Shown here: positions 18,894-28,719 of the stretch, one piece after another | Layout of the letters: every line of letters begins with the position of its first letter | How positions within the stretch are numbered: position 1 is the first letter of the stretch | Assembly (NCBI GenBank): GCA_034521715.1 | Contig: JAXHLY010000001.1 | Span: forward strand, 186,001 to 250,000 | From: Methylohalomonas sp034521715 | GTDB lineage: Bacteria > Pseudomonadota > Gammaproteobacteria > Methylohalomonadales > Methylohalomonadaceae | Length of the DNA stretch: 64,000 bases | Reading direction: 5' to 3' | Notes under the pieces: model-generated | What the model was told of the DNA's origin: nothing | The model's database searches: none | The model's input: only the letters and a program-made list of their open reading frames with translations | Position numbers and translations under genes: made by a program

Positions 18894-20755
18894 TGTTCCG
18901 TGACGCGATTGATGTGATCGACGAAACCGTCGGCATTGATAAAACCGACCAGGCGGTAGGGCCGCTTTTCCCGCGCATCGGTGCCGAAAAACAGGATCGC
19001 GGGCGGACCAAACAGCTCGTACTTCTGCAACAGTTCACGATCCTCGGCATCGTTCGCCGTGACATCGGCCTTCAACAGCACGAAATCTTCCAGCGCCTCG
19101 TGTACCGCCGGGTCCCTGAGTGTGTACTCCTCCAGTTCCTGGCATACAACGCACCAGTCGGCATAGAAATCGAGCATGACCATGCGTTCTTCGAGACTGG
19201 CCTGTAAAACGGCTTCGCGCACATCGGCCACCGTCTTGACCCTTTCGAAGTGCAGCTCACCGCCGGCCTGCTGGCTCACCGGTGTAGCACTCAGCAGTTT
19301 CGAATCCGCCAGCGGACGCAACGGATCCTTGCCACCGGTTACCGCGGCAATAATGAGTATCACACCGTAGACCAGGAACACTAGGCCAATGCCCTTCCAC
19401 AGCCGGCGCCAGCGCGCCTCGGCGGCGAAACTGTCGAGCGCGCCCATGTAAACCGCCGTGACGATGAGCAGTCCGGCCCACAGCATCAGGCTGACGGCAG
19501 CCGGCACTATGCGCTCAAGGAACCAGATCGCGACGCCAAGCATGACCACGCCGAAGATGCGTTTGATGGTATCCATCCATTCGTCCGCGGTCGGTAACAG
19601 CCCGCCGGCCGAGCCGCCGATAATCAGCAGCGGCACACCGAACCCCAGGCCCATGGCGAACAGGGCAGTGCCGCCGAGCAGGGCATTGCCGGTCTGGCTG
19701 ATATACAGCAGCGCCCCGGCCAGCGGCGGCGCCACGCAGGGGCCGACGATAATCGCCGATATCACGCCCATCAGCGCCGCGCCCCAGAGGCTGCCGCTCC
19801 GCTGGCGATTGCTGAAACCGTGCAGTTTCGCCTGCAGGGCCGATGGCAGCTGCAGCTCATAAAAGCCGAACATCGACAGCGCCAGCAGCACGAACACGCC
19901 ACTGAAGGCGCCGATCGCCCAGGCGTTCTGCGATGCCGCCTGCAGATTGATATTGAAGGAACCGGCAATCACACCGAGCACTGCATACGTCAGTGCCATT
20001 GCCAGCACATACGCCAGCGACAACAGGAAGCCATATACCGCCGTCACCTGTCGGCCCTGGCCAACGATGATGCCAGAGAGGATAGGAATCATCGGAAACA
20101 CGCACGGCGTCAGTGACAGCAACAGGCCAAAACCGAAGAAGGCAACGAGGTTCAGCAGCAGGCCGCCGTCAGCCAGACGACTGGTGATCCGGTCCTGAGT
20201 CGACTGCGGCACATGGTCCGCCGACGGGCTGGCAGCGGCCGGCGCGGCCGCGGCCGCCTGCACGGGTGCCAGGTTCATGGGGAAGGTTTGCGTCTGTGGC
20301 GGATAACAGACCGAGCCCTTCTTGCAACCCTGGTAGCCGACCTGCAGCTCGAGATCGCCGGGCTCGGCCGCGGCCCGCGACAGCGCCGTTGTAATTTCAA
20401 CCTGGTCATAGAACACCGCGACATCACCGAACACGGGATCCGATTCGATGGTCCCCGGCGGTATATTCAGATCAGCGACGGCCACTGTATCGCTGCTGGC
20501 CGTGACCCGGAACTTGTCGCGATACAGGTAATAGCCCTCGGCAATGTCCCAGCGAAATACCAGCCGTGCCGGATTTGAAGTATCGACCTCCAGTTCAAAG
20601 GCGCGGTCCGGGTGCAGGATGTCATCCGAGGCACCGCCGCCGAACACGCCGCTGATACGGTCGGCCAGCGAGCCGCCGCCCGCTGTCCCGGCAACCGGGA
20701 CAGTAACCAGCCACAGGCCGGCAAAGACCAGCAACAACCGCGGGATAAACTTCAT
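18890..20755 (-). CDS. dsbD: Thiol:disulfide interchange protein DsbD
   Basis: Carries electrons from cytoplasmic thioredoxin across the inner membrane to periplasmic partners. All three modules are seen: a signal peptide and N-terminal domain with the Cys pair in GCKKGSVCYPP; an eight-helix membrane domain with paired cysteines in LTPCVFPMIPIL and VGPCVAPPLAG; and a C-terminal thioredoxin domain with CVVC in DWCVVCQELE. Start chosen at 20755 (MKFIPRLLLVFAG), about 621 residues, because it gives a proper signal peptide and a four-base ATGA overlap with cutA. The TlpA-like gene follows, also by ATGA overlap. Confidence 0.95.
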   Translation of the reverse strand: MKFIPRLLLVFAGLWLVTVPVAGTAGGGSLADRISGVFGGGASDDILHPDRAFELEVDTSNPARLVFRWDIAEGYYLYRDKFRVTASSDTVAVADLNIPPGTIESDPVFGDVAVFYDQVEITTALSRAAAEPGDLELQVGYQGCKKGSVCYPPQTQTFPMNLAPVQAAAAAPAAASPSADHVPQSTQDRITSRLADGGLLLNLVAFFGFGLLLSLTPCVFPMIPILSGIIVGQGRQVTAVYGFLLSLAYVLAMALTYAVLGVIAGSFNINLQAASQNAWAIGAFSGVFVLLALSMFGFYELQLPSALQAKLHGFSNRQRSGSLWGAALMGVISAIIVGPCVAPPLAGALLYISQTGNALLGGTALFAMGLGFGVPLLIIGGSAGGLLPTADEWMDTIKRIFGVVMLGVAIWFLERIVPAAVSLMLWAGLLIVTAVYMGALDSFAAEARWRRLWKGIGLVFLVYGVILIIAAVTGGKDPLRPLADSKLLSATPVSQQAGGELHFERVKTVADVREAVLQASLEERMVMLDFYADWCVVCQELEEYTLRDPAVHEALEDFVLLKADVTANDAEDRELLQKYELFGPPAILFFGTDAREKRPYRLVGFINADGFVDHINRVTEQ

Positions 20756-21102
20756 TTGTCGATAGCTTTGGCTGTCTGCCCGATCCACGACAGGTATTCG
20801 GGCAGCCCGCCGGTGATGGGCAGGGCAACGATCTCCGGGACTTCGTAGGGGTGATGGGCGCGGATAGTGTCCTCGACCGCCTGATAGCAGGCCGCGGATG
20901 TCTTGATTATCAATACATGCTCTTCTTCCTGCTCGATACGGCCCTTCCAGCGAAACACGGAATAGGCCTGGGGCAGGACCTGGACACAGGAGGCGACACC
21001 CTTCTCGACCAGTTCATTGGCCACTTTCTTGGCGGTAATGCTGCCCGGCGTGGTCGTCATGACCAGCAGATATTCGCTATTCGTGGTGTTGGCCTCGGTC
21101 AT
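20752..21102 (-). CDS. cutA: Divalent-cation tolerance protein CutA
   Basis: Small trimeric protein (116 residues) of the CutA1 family, linked to copper tolerance and widely conserved with an unclear molecular role. The characteristic blocks are VMTTTPGSITAKKVANELVE, ASCVQVLP, YSVFRWKGRIEQEEEHVLIIKT and HPYEVPEIVALPI. First gene of the cutA-dsbD-tlpA unit, coupled to dsbD by overlapping stop and start codons. The same neighbourhood (cutA next to dsbD) is common in gammaproteobacteria. Confidence 0.95.
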   Translation of the reverse strand: MTEANTTNSEYLLVMTTTPGSITAKKVANELVEKGVASCVQVLPQAYSVFRWKGRIEQEEEHVLIIKTSAACYQAVEDTIRAHHPYEVPEIVALPITGGLPEYLSWIGQTAKAIDK

Positions 21103-21247
21103 ATGCTCGCTTCCGGTTGACCCGATTTACTGTGGTTGCTTGAAAAGCGTTATTGTAGCCACCATGTAACGATATGACATACAGAATTGCCCGAATTCCC
21201 GGCTGTTAATTACTTTTTATTACTTTATCAATCCCCGGAGCCCATTG

Positions 21248-21730
21248 ATGCGACTGTCCGGCCTGCTGTTACTGGCGTTTATCCTGGTCCCGTTACTGGA
21301 GATCGGCCTGTTTATCGAGATCGGCTCCGCCATCGGCGCGCTGGCGACCATCGGGCTCATCATCCTCACCGCCGTGATCGGGGTCACCCTGATCCGCCTG
21401 CAGGGCCTGATCACGCTGGGCCGGATCCGCGAAAAACTGGATCATGACGAGATCCCGGCCACCGACCTGGTGGAAGGGCTGATCCTGCTGGTGGCGGCGG
21501 CACTGCTGCTGACCCCCGGCTTTTTCACCGATGCCGTCGGCTTTCTGGCACTGGTGCCGGCCATTCGCCGGCCGCTGGCGGTACGCTTGCTGTACTATCT
21601 GGCCACCCATCACCGCGACTCCGGCAGCGGCCGCACCACTGTCATCATCAATGGCGAGGTCGTCGACAGCGGCACCCGGCCGGAGGAATACCCCGGCTTG
21701 AAAGGCCGGGGGCGTCAAAACTATAATTAG
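21248..21730 (+). CDS. fxsA: FxsA family membrane protein
   Basis: 160 residues with three to four hydrophobic segments (LLLLAFILVPLLEIGLFIEI, ATIGLIILTAVIGVTLI, GLILLVAAALLLTPGFFTDA) and a polar C-terminal tail. E. coli FxsA affects F-plasmid exclusion of phage T7, but the normal role is unknown. PLLEIGLFIEIG and LTPGFFTDAVGF are family signatures. Start taken as the ATG at 21248 directly after a TTG. Its final codons contain the groES promoter -10, and its TAG stop lies inside the CIRCE operator. Confidence 0.93.
   Translation: MRLSGLLLLAFILVPLLEIGLFIEIGSAIGALATIGLIILTAVIGVTLIRLQGLITLGRIREKLDHDEIPATDLVEGLILLVAAALLLTPGFFTDAVGFLALVPAIRRPLAVRLLYYLATHHRDSGSGRTTVIINGEVVDSGTRPEEYPGLKGRGRQNYN
21698..21727 (+). 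promoter_or_regulatory. Sigma-70 type promoter of groESL
   Basis: TTGAAA (21698-21703) and a perfect TATAAT (21722-21727) with an 18-base spacer, lying in the last codons of fxsA and ending where the CIRCE operator begins. The -35 reads CTTGAAA, which also fits the heat-shock sigma -35, but no CCCCAT-like -10 follows at a suitable distance. Confidence 0.75.
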
Positions 21731-21753
21731 CACTCAATAAATCAGAGTGCTAA
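21727..21753 (+). promoter_or_regulatory. CIRCE operator (HrcA binding site)
   Basis: TTAGCACTC (21727-21735), nine bases, GAGTGCTAA (21745-21753): an exact match to the CIRCE consensus. It overlaps the last base of the -10 element and the transcription start region of groESL, so HrcA bound here should block transcription until heat shock. hrcA itself is not in this window. Confidence 0.97.
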
Positions 21754-21831
21754 TAAAGCATGCCGGCGGCGCGCCCCCGCGCCGTCCGACAGATCTGGGT
21801 TCAACTAGCTGAAAAACAAGGGAGAAGTTGT

Positions 21832-22122
21832 ATGAATATACGTCCACTTCATGACCGCATCATTATCAAGCGCTTTGAAGAGGAGCGCACCAGTGCCGGC
21901 GGCATCGTGATCCCGGACAGCGCCGCGGAAAAGCCCATCAAGGGAGAGGTCATCGCCGTGGGTAACGGCAAGATCCTCGACAACGGCGAGACCCGTCCCC
22001 TCGATGTCAAGCAGGGCGACAAGGTCCTGTTCGGCAAGTACTCCGGCACCGAGGTCAAGGTCGGCAGTGAAGACTACCTCGTGCTGCGCGAAGAAGACGT
22101 GATGGCGATCATCGAAGACTAG
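21832..22122 (+). CDS. groES: Co-chaperonin GroES
   Basis: Seven-fold lid of the GroEL folding chamber. 96 residues, the standard length, starting MNIRPLHDRIIIKRFEEE; the mobile loop that docks onto GroEL is EERTSAGGIVIPDSA, and LREEDVMAIIED closes the protein. The start at 21832 is preceded by GGGAGAAG. Intact frame. Transcribed with groEL from the CIRCE-controlled promoter upstream. Confidence 0.98.
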   Translation: MNIRPLHDRIIIKRFEEERTSAGGIVIPDSAAEKPIKGEVIAVGNGKILDNGETRPLDVKQGDKVLFGKYSGTEVKVGSEDYLVLREEDVMAIIED

Positions 22123-22203
22123 GCGCCAGAGACAGCCAGTCACGCAGAAACAGCAGGTAACAAACCCGCAAGGAATCAACCAAGAAATCTGGAGAGTAGT
22201 GTC

Positions 22204-23859
<1,656 letters not shown>

Positions 23860-23894
23860 CAGCCCGCCGATTCCCGGCCTTTAGGCAGTACCCG

Positions 23895-23922
23895 AAGCCC
23901 CGCCCCGTGCGGGGCTTTTTCG
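23895..23922 (+). terminator. Rho-independent terminator of groESL
   Basis: Stem AAGCCCCG / CGGGGCTT (23895-23902 and 23910-23917) around a seven-base loop, ending in a T-run, 36 bases after the groEL stop. Confidence 0.9.
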
Positions 23923-24080
23923 TTTCGTCCCTCGTCGCTCGTTCCTCGTGCCTCGATTTCGCAACTTCTGATTGCCTTCCACCAGCCGCCGGTTAACATT
24001 GCTGAAATCTGGGAATATCGGGAGCCCGGGAAATCAACCGATCAACGCTGCAGATTCGATGTGCCTTCTGGACCGGCCTC

Positions 24081-24605
24081 GTGCTGATAACGGCTTCCTG
24101 TGCGCTGGTGCCCGAAAGGCCCGAATGGCCGGATAATCTGCCGCCGCGCTCCTATTATGAGTCCCAATACGCCGCTGATCGCTACAATCAGCAGTTCCAG
24201 TCAAAGCAGGAATACCTGATGTGGGTGCAGCGTTTTTACACGGGCTGGGGCGGGGTCCAGGGCTGGTACGCTATCAGGGAGGAAATACTCGCCGAGGTCG
24301 ATACGGCCAGCCAGGCCCGCATGCGTGACGAATTGCGTAAGCTAGACCAGCGTATATCGGCGGAATGGGCCAAGGAATCCGACCGCCGCGTGATCGTTAA
24401 TCAGACGGTTCAGGCATGGATTGACGCCGCCTACCAGGCCGGCATCCACGGTGATCATTGGCGCCTGTTGAGACAAATCTCCGCTGACGTGGATGCCCTG
24501 TTGGCAGGCACCCTGGAGCCATCCAGGATCACTTTGGGCCGTTATTATCCGGATGCCGAACAGCCACCGGCTGTCGGCAATCTGGACAAGGCCTCTGGAC
24601 AATAA
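24081..24605 (+). CDS. Uncharacterised envelope protein, possibly a lipoprotein
   Basis: About 174 residues from a GTG at 24081, though the frame is open further upstream and a start near 24048 is possible; no ATG is available. The N-terminal hydrophobic stretch ends LVLITASCALVP, which resembles a lipoprotein signal with a Cys but lacks an ideal lipobox. The rest is rich in Trp, Tyr and Arg (PRSYYESQYAADRYNQQFQ, YLMWVQRFYTGWGG) and mostly helical, with charged repeats such as RMRDELRKLDQRIS. I do not recognise a family. Alone on the plus strand, convergent with the S51 peptidase gene. Confidence 0.65.
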   Translation: MLITASCALVPERPEWPDNLPPRSYYESQYAADRYNQQFQSKQEYLMWVQRFYTGWGGVQGWYAIREEILAEVDTASQARMRDELRKLDQRISAEWAKESDRRVIVNQTVQAWIDAAYQAGIHGDHWRLLRQISADVDALLAGTLEPSRITLGRYYPDAEQPPAVGNLDKASGQ

Positions 24606-24647
24606 CCAGCGGCCATGACCCTGCCGGGCTCACAGCAAACACCGTCG

Positions 24648-25415
24648 CTAAAGCCGGTTACGCTTGTCGAGAAGCCCGGCCAGCGGTTGCCAGTCCCTGC
24701 CCAGTTTCTCCTTGTAATAACAGCCTGCTGACCAGTAAATGCGGTAAGCCGCGGCACGGCGTTTACTGGTGATGATGCGATAACGATCGGAATCGATTTC
24801 AATCGCCGCGCAGTTATCCAGGGCGACGGCAATGCCCGGCGTCGATCGCATCATCGTTTCAAGGGCAGGCCGGCGCTGGGGTTCGGCATCATAGTGCGGG
24901 CAGCACAGCGCGTTGACGAAGTTCAGCCCGCGCACGCGGATAAGGCTGTCATCATCGGGGTTGCTGTAATTGCGCGAGTCGCTGTTACCGAACCGGAACC
25001 AGCAGATGGCGCCGGCGCTTAGACCCGCAAGAACCGTGCCCCGGCGGCGGGCCTGGTTGAGATACCGATCCACGCCGAGATGGCGCCACAGTTTCATCAT
25101 GCGCAGCGTATTGCCGCCCCCGACGTAGACAAGATCACTGTCGAGTATGCGCCGGCGCAGCTCGCGGGTACCGGGTCTGTCACGATAAAGCAGTAACGTA
25201 TCGGTGCGGCAGCCCAGTGTCTTGCCATACTGGCGGACGAATGCCTCACAGTAGTCGGCGTCGTCCAGGCTGGCCGTCGGAATAAACAGTGCCCGCGGCC
25301 GGCGCTTGCCGGTGGCCCTGATAACTACCTCATCTATTGCCGTGGTCTGCGGGGCCTGGCGGCCTCTCGGGCGTATACGACCGCCGCCTATGGATATAAT
25401 CCTGGCCGTTAACAT
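24648..25415 (-). CDS. Peptidase S51 (dipeptidase E / cyanophycinase-like)
   Basis: 255 residues with the class I glutaminase-like S51 fold: the nucleophilic Ser in GLSAGAICWF, the preceding strand LVYVGGGNTLRMMKLW, and NFVNALCCPHYD with a conserved His. Members cleave aspartyl dipeptides or cyanophycin. The N-terminal segment (ISIGGG, VIRATGKRRPRALFIPTAS) is like the peptidase E subgroup. No cyanophycin synthetase is in the window, so a dipeptidase role is the better guess. Cytoplasmic; intact frame. Confidence 0.82.
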   Translation of the reverse strand: MLTARIISIGGGRIRPRGRQAPQTTAIDEVVIRATGKRRPRALFIPTASLDDADYCEAFVRQYGKTLGCRTDTLLLYRDRPGTRELRRRILDSDLVYVGGGNTLRMMKLWRHLGVDRYLNQARRRGTVLAGLSAGAICWFRFGNSDSRNYSNPDDDSLIRVRGLNFVNALCCPHYDAEPQRRPALETMMRSTPGIAVALDNCAAIEIDSDRYRIITSKRRAAAYRIYWSAGCYYKEKLGRDWQPLAGLLDKRNRL

Positions 25416-25571
25416 GATAGGTGATTCTCTGATGCCATAATGCTGTCATAAAGCCGCTGCCGGTGAAGCCACAGGTGGCCGAACTAATGTATAATTGCAG
25501 ACTGCCAATCTTAAAGCCATTCGTTGATACTTAAGAATCAGTTATTTTATCAGCCGCAAGGAGTCCAGTGG

Positions 25572-26429
25572 ATGCCGTCCAAAAATAAAGACAAGAATAA
25601 ACAGAAAAACAAACAAAAAAAGGATAAACAGAATAAAGCCACCATGGCGGAAAAGGCGGATCGTCACGATCTCTACGAACAATCGGTCCAGTGCGTCGAG
25701 GCGGAAATTGATTTCGTCGATGAGATTTTCACCAAGCTGCGCGATCGCACCGCCAAATACCTGCGCGAGGACTTCTGCGGTACCGGCAATACGTCCTGTG
25801 AATGGGCACGGCGCCGCAAGACCAACCATGCCGTCGGCATCGATCTGGATGAAGAGGTGGTCGACTGGGGCCGCAAGAACAAGATCGGCAAACTGAAACC
25901 GGAGCAGGCCAAGCGCGTCGAGCTACGCATTGAGGATGTCATGCAAGCCGACACCTCTCCAATGGACATCGTACTGGCCATGAATTTCAGCTACTGGCTG
26001 TTCGAGGATCGCCCAACCATGATCCAATACTTTAAACGTGTTCGTGGCGCACTGGCTGATGACGGTATCTTCTTTCTTGATGCCTTCGGCGGCTATGACG
26101 CACCGCGCGTGCTCAAGGAGCGTACCAAGTTCAAGAAACATACCTATATCTGGGAACAGGCCTATTTCAACCCGATCAATAACCACATGCGCTGTCACAT
26201 TCATTTCAAGATGAAGGACGGCTCGAAGCTGGAGAAGGCCTTCACCTATGAATGGCGCCTGTGGAGCCTGCCCGAGATCCGCGAGTTGTTGCTTGATGCC
26301 GGGTTCAGCAAGGCCACGGTCTACTGGCAGGGCAGCGATGAAGACGGTGACGGTGATGGCGAATTCTTCCCCACGGAAGAGGGCGAGGCTGATGCCGGCT
26401 GGATCGCCTACATTGTTGCCGAAAAGTAA
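25572..26429 (+). CDS. Class I SAM-dependent methyltransferase with lysine-rich N terminus
   Basis: 285 residues from the ATG at 25572, chosen because AAGGAG lies eight bases upstream. The first 25 residues are almost all Lys, Asn and Gln (KNKDKNKQKNKQKKDKQNK), probably a disordered nucleic-acid or ribosome-binding tail. The methyltransferase core shows motif I LREDFCGTGNTSCEWA, VGIDLDEEVVDWG, and a later ALADDGIFFLDAFGG. Substrate not recognisable. The gene stands alone between the S51 peptidase and the SixA-like phosphatase. Intact frame. Confidence 0.82.
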   Translation: MPSKNKDKNKQKNKQKKDKQNKATMAEKADRHDLYEQSVQCVEAEIDFVDEIFTKLRDRTAKYLREDFCGTGNTSCEWARRRKTNHAVGIDLDEEVVDWGRKNKIGKLKPEQAKRVELRIEDVMQADTSPMDIVLAMNFSYWLFEDRPTMIQYFKRVRGALADDGIFFLDAFGGYDAPRVLKERTKFKKHTYIWEQAYFNPINNHMRCHIHFKMKDGSKLEKAFTYEWRLWSLPEIRELLLDAGFSKATVYWQGSDEDGDGDGEFFPTEEGEADAGWIAYIVAEK

Positions 26430-26445
26430 GGCCGGATCAGTCTCT

Positions 26446-26967
26446 CTATAGTTCTTTCGGCCGCATCAGCTGAACCAAGTGCCAGCCGGCCTGTTCAAGC
26501 TGCCAGTTGCCGGTATCAGCCGCCAGTATGGCAATCGCTGCTGTCGTCATCAGTTTCCCTCCCGCTGTCTGTGGCGGCGCCTCGCTGCGCGAGATAACCG
26601 ACCAGACTGTCCAGACCCGGATTGTGTCCGAACAGCATCAGACGTGTCGGCAGTCGCCGGCATGGCGGCCGATGGCATTCAGCAGCTCCTCGTCGTGCCG
26701 GCCTCGTAAATCGCCGTCATCATAGACAATATTTCCGGGATCACATTTCCAGCGTTTCACAGACCAGTTTCGCCGTGTCCACTGCCCGTCGTGGCCGGTG
26801 AGCTGACAAAGACATCCGGCATAAGTCGACTGTTTGCGCAGCCAGTCCGCCATTACGGGCGCATCCTTGCGGCCCCGTGAATTCAGCGGCCGGTCAAAAT
26901 CCTGGTCCGCCTGCGAGGACCAGTCGGACTTGCCGTGGCGCATGATGATCAGTGTCTTCTGAGTCAT
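26446..26967 (-). CDS. SixA-like phosphohistidine phosphatase (frame broken repeatedly)
   Basis: Histidine-phosphatase superfamily. The N terminus MTQKTLIIMRHGKSDW contains the catalytic RHG; FDRPLNSRGRKDAPVMADWL is typical of SixA. In shifted frames the expected continuation is visible: PDVFVSSPA, then RAVDTAKLVCETLE, NIVYDDA, ELLNAIG, MLFGHNPGLDSLV with the second catalytic His, and the C-terminal WHLVQLMRPKEL ending at 26446. At least four indels are needed. Either heavy sequence error or true decay; in view of the neighbouring genes I favour error. SixA removes phosphate from phosphohistidine proteins. Confidence 0.75.
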
Positions 26968-27065
26968 ATCTCACCTCGCCATTGAATAACAGTCAGCGTG
27001 TTGCACAGTTTACTAGGCAGCCGATACCACGTAATCTCCCTGTCGCCAGCCCCGGAGACCTATCT

Positions 27066-28568
27066 ATGACCAGCGAAACCGACGCGCAATTCTATGCCGC
27101 GATCGACCTGGGCTCGAACAGTTTTCATATGGTGGTTGCCAAGTATCTCGATGGCCGTGTTCAGATAGTCGATCGTATCAAGGAGATGGTCCGCCTGGCC
27201 GATGGCCTTGATGCTCAGCGCAATCTGGATGAAGCCACCATTGACCGCACCATTGCCTGCCTGGAACGTTTCGGCCAGCGTATCAAGGAAATTCCGTCGC
27301 AGCATGTCCGCGCCGTCGGCACCAATACATTGCGTCAGGCCCGCAACAGTACCGAGTTTATCAGACGCGCGCGTCAGGCACTGGGGCACAGGATCGAAAT
27401 CATCGCCGGCCGCGAGGAGGCCCGTCTCATCTTTCTGGGTGTCGCCCATACCGTTTACAAGGAGGGCGAACAGCGACTGGTGGTCGACATCGGCGGGGGC
27501 AGCACCGAACTGATCATCGGCCGCGACTTCCAGCCGAAACTGACCGAGAGCCTCTACATGGGCTGTGTCAGCATGACCCGGCGGTTTTTCGGTGACGGCA
27601 AAATCAGCGCCAAGCGCATGCGCAAGGCGGTGCTGTATGCACGCCAGGAACTGGAGGCCCTCGCGGATCTTTACCGCAGGACCGGCTGGGATTCGGCCAT
27701 CGGCGCCTCGGGGACAATCCTGAGTGTCAACCGGGTCCTCGAGTTGCAGGGCTGGAGCCAGGAGGGAATTACCCCGGCCGGACTTGAATACCTACGTGAA
27801 GCACTGATCGGCGCCGGGCATATCGACAACCTGCAACTTGACGGCCTGTCCGCCAATCGCCGGCCGGTTTTCGTCGGCGGTGCCGCCGTTTTAAGCGGCG
27901 TATTCGAATCACTGGGCCTGGGACAGATGGCGGTGTCAGACGGCGCGCTGCGCGAAGGCCTGTTGCATGAACTGATCGGCCGCGAACAGGATCGCGATAT
28001 CCGCGAGCAGACCGTGGCTGATTTACAGCAGCGTTACAGTGTCGATACCGAACATGCGGCCCGCATCGAACAGACCGCGCTGTACTGCCTGGATAGACTT
28101 AATATCCAGCGGGAAAGTTACGAGGACGAAAATGACCGGCTGCTGTTGTCCTGGGCGGCCCGGCTGCATGAAATCGGCCAGGCCATCGCGCACAGCGGCT
28201 ATCAGAAACACGGTGCCTACCTGGTGCTGAACTCGGACCTGCCCGGTTTTTCACGCCAGGAACAGCAGTCACTGGCTGTATTGATACGCAATCACCGCCG
28301 CAAGCTCACTCCCGATGAATTCAAAAACCTGCCGGATAACAGCAGCGATCACATACACTGGCTCTGCGTATTGCTGCGGCTGGCCGTTGTGCTCAATCGC
28401 AGCCGCTCAAGCACACTGCTGCCGGCCTTCGAGATCTATGCAAGGGACAAGACCGTGGAGATTTGCTTCCCGGATGGCTGGCTGGAATCACAGCCACTGA
28501 CTGTCGCCGATCTGGAAATCGAAGCCGGTTTTCTGAAGGAGGCGGAATACACGTTGATATATAGTTAA
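27066..28568 (+). CDS. ppx: Exopolyphosphatase (Ppx/GppA family)
   Basis: Releases phosphate from the ends of polyphosphate chains, or hydrolyses pppGpp. About 500 residues from the ATG at 27066 (MTSETDAQFY), with GGAG ahead. ASKHA fold: phosphate-binding AAIDLGSNSFHMVV, AVGTNTLRQARN, VDIGGGSTELIIG, and a C-terminal HD-like helical domain (SWAARLHEIGQAIAHSGYQKHG). It converges with ppk 150 bases away, so the making and breaking of polyphosphate are encoded tail to tail beside the Pho regulon. Confidence 0.94.
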   Translation: MTSETDAQFYAAIDLGSNSFHMVVAKYLDGRVQIVDRIKEMVRLADGLDAQRNLDEATIDRTIACLERFGQRIKEIPSQHVRAVGTNTLRQARNSTEFIRRARQALGHRIEIIAGREEARLIFLGVAHTVYKEGEQRLVVDIGGGSTELIIGRDFQPKLTESLYMGCVSMTRRFFGDGKISAKRMRKAVLYARQELEALADLYRRTGWDSAIGASGTILSVNRVLELQGWSQEGITPAGLEYLREALIGAGHIDNLQLDGLSANRRPVFVGGAAVLSGVFESLGLGQMAVSDGALREGLLHELIGREQDRDIREQTVADLQQRYSVDTEHAARIEQTALYCLDRLNIQRESYEDENDRLLLSWAARLHEIGQAIAHSGYQKHGAYLVLNSDLPGFSRQEQQSLAVLIRNHRRKLTPDEFKNLPDNSSDHIHWLCVLLRLAVVLNRSRSSTLLPAFEIYARDKTVEICFPDGWLESQPLTVADLEIEAGFLKEAEYTLIYS

Positions 28569-28572
28569 TGAA

Positions 28573-28717
28573 AACGGTCCGCAAATAAACGCAAATGTAC
28601 GCAAATAATTGAAGGCGCAATCAATACCTTGCTACCTACTCTAGTCAGACAGAAATCAATAAAAAAACCGGATATCTTTTTTATTCGCGTTAACTGGCGT
28701 TCATTTGCGGACTGTTT
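28573..28717. repeat. Paired inverted repeat element, copy 3
   Basis: Left end ACGGTCCGCAAATAAACGC, continuing CAAATGTACGCAAATAATT (to 28610); right end TTATTCGCGTTAACTGGCGT, continuing TCATTTGCGGACTGT (28681-28715). The arms are inverted partners made of GCRAAT units. It occupies the gap between the convergent ppx and ppk stop codons and may act as a bidirectional terminator-like structure. Confidence 0.75.
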
Positions 28718-28719
28718 AA

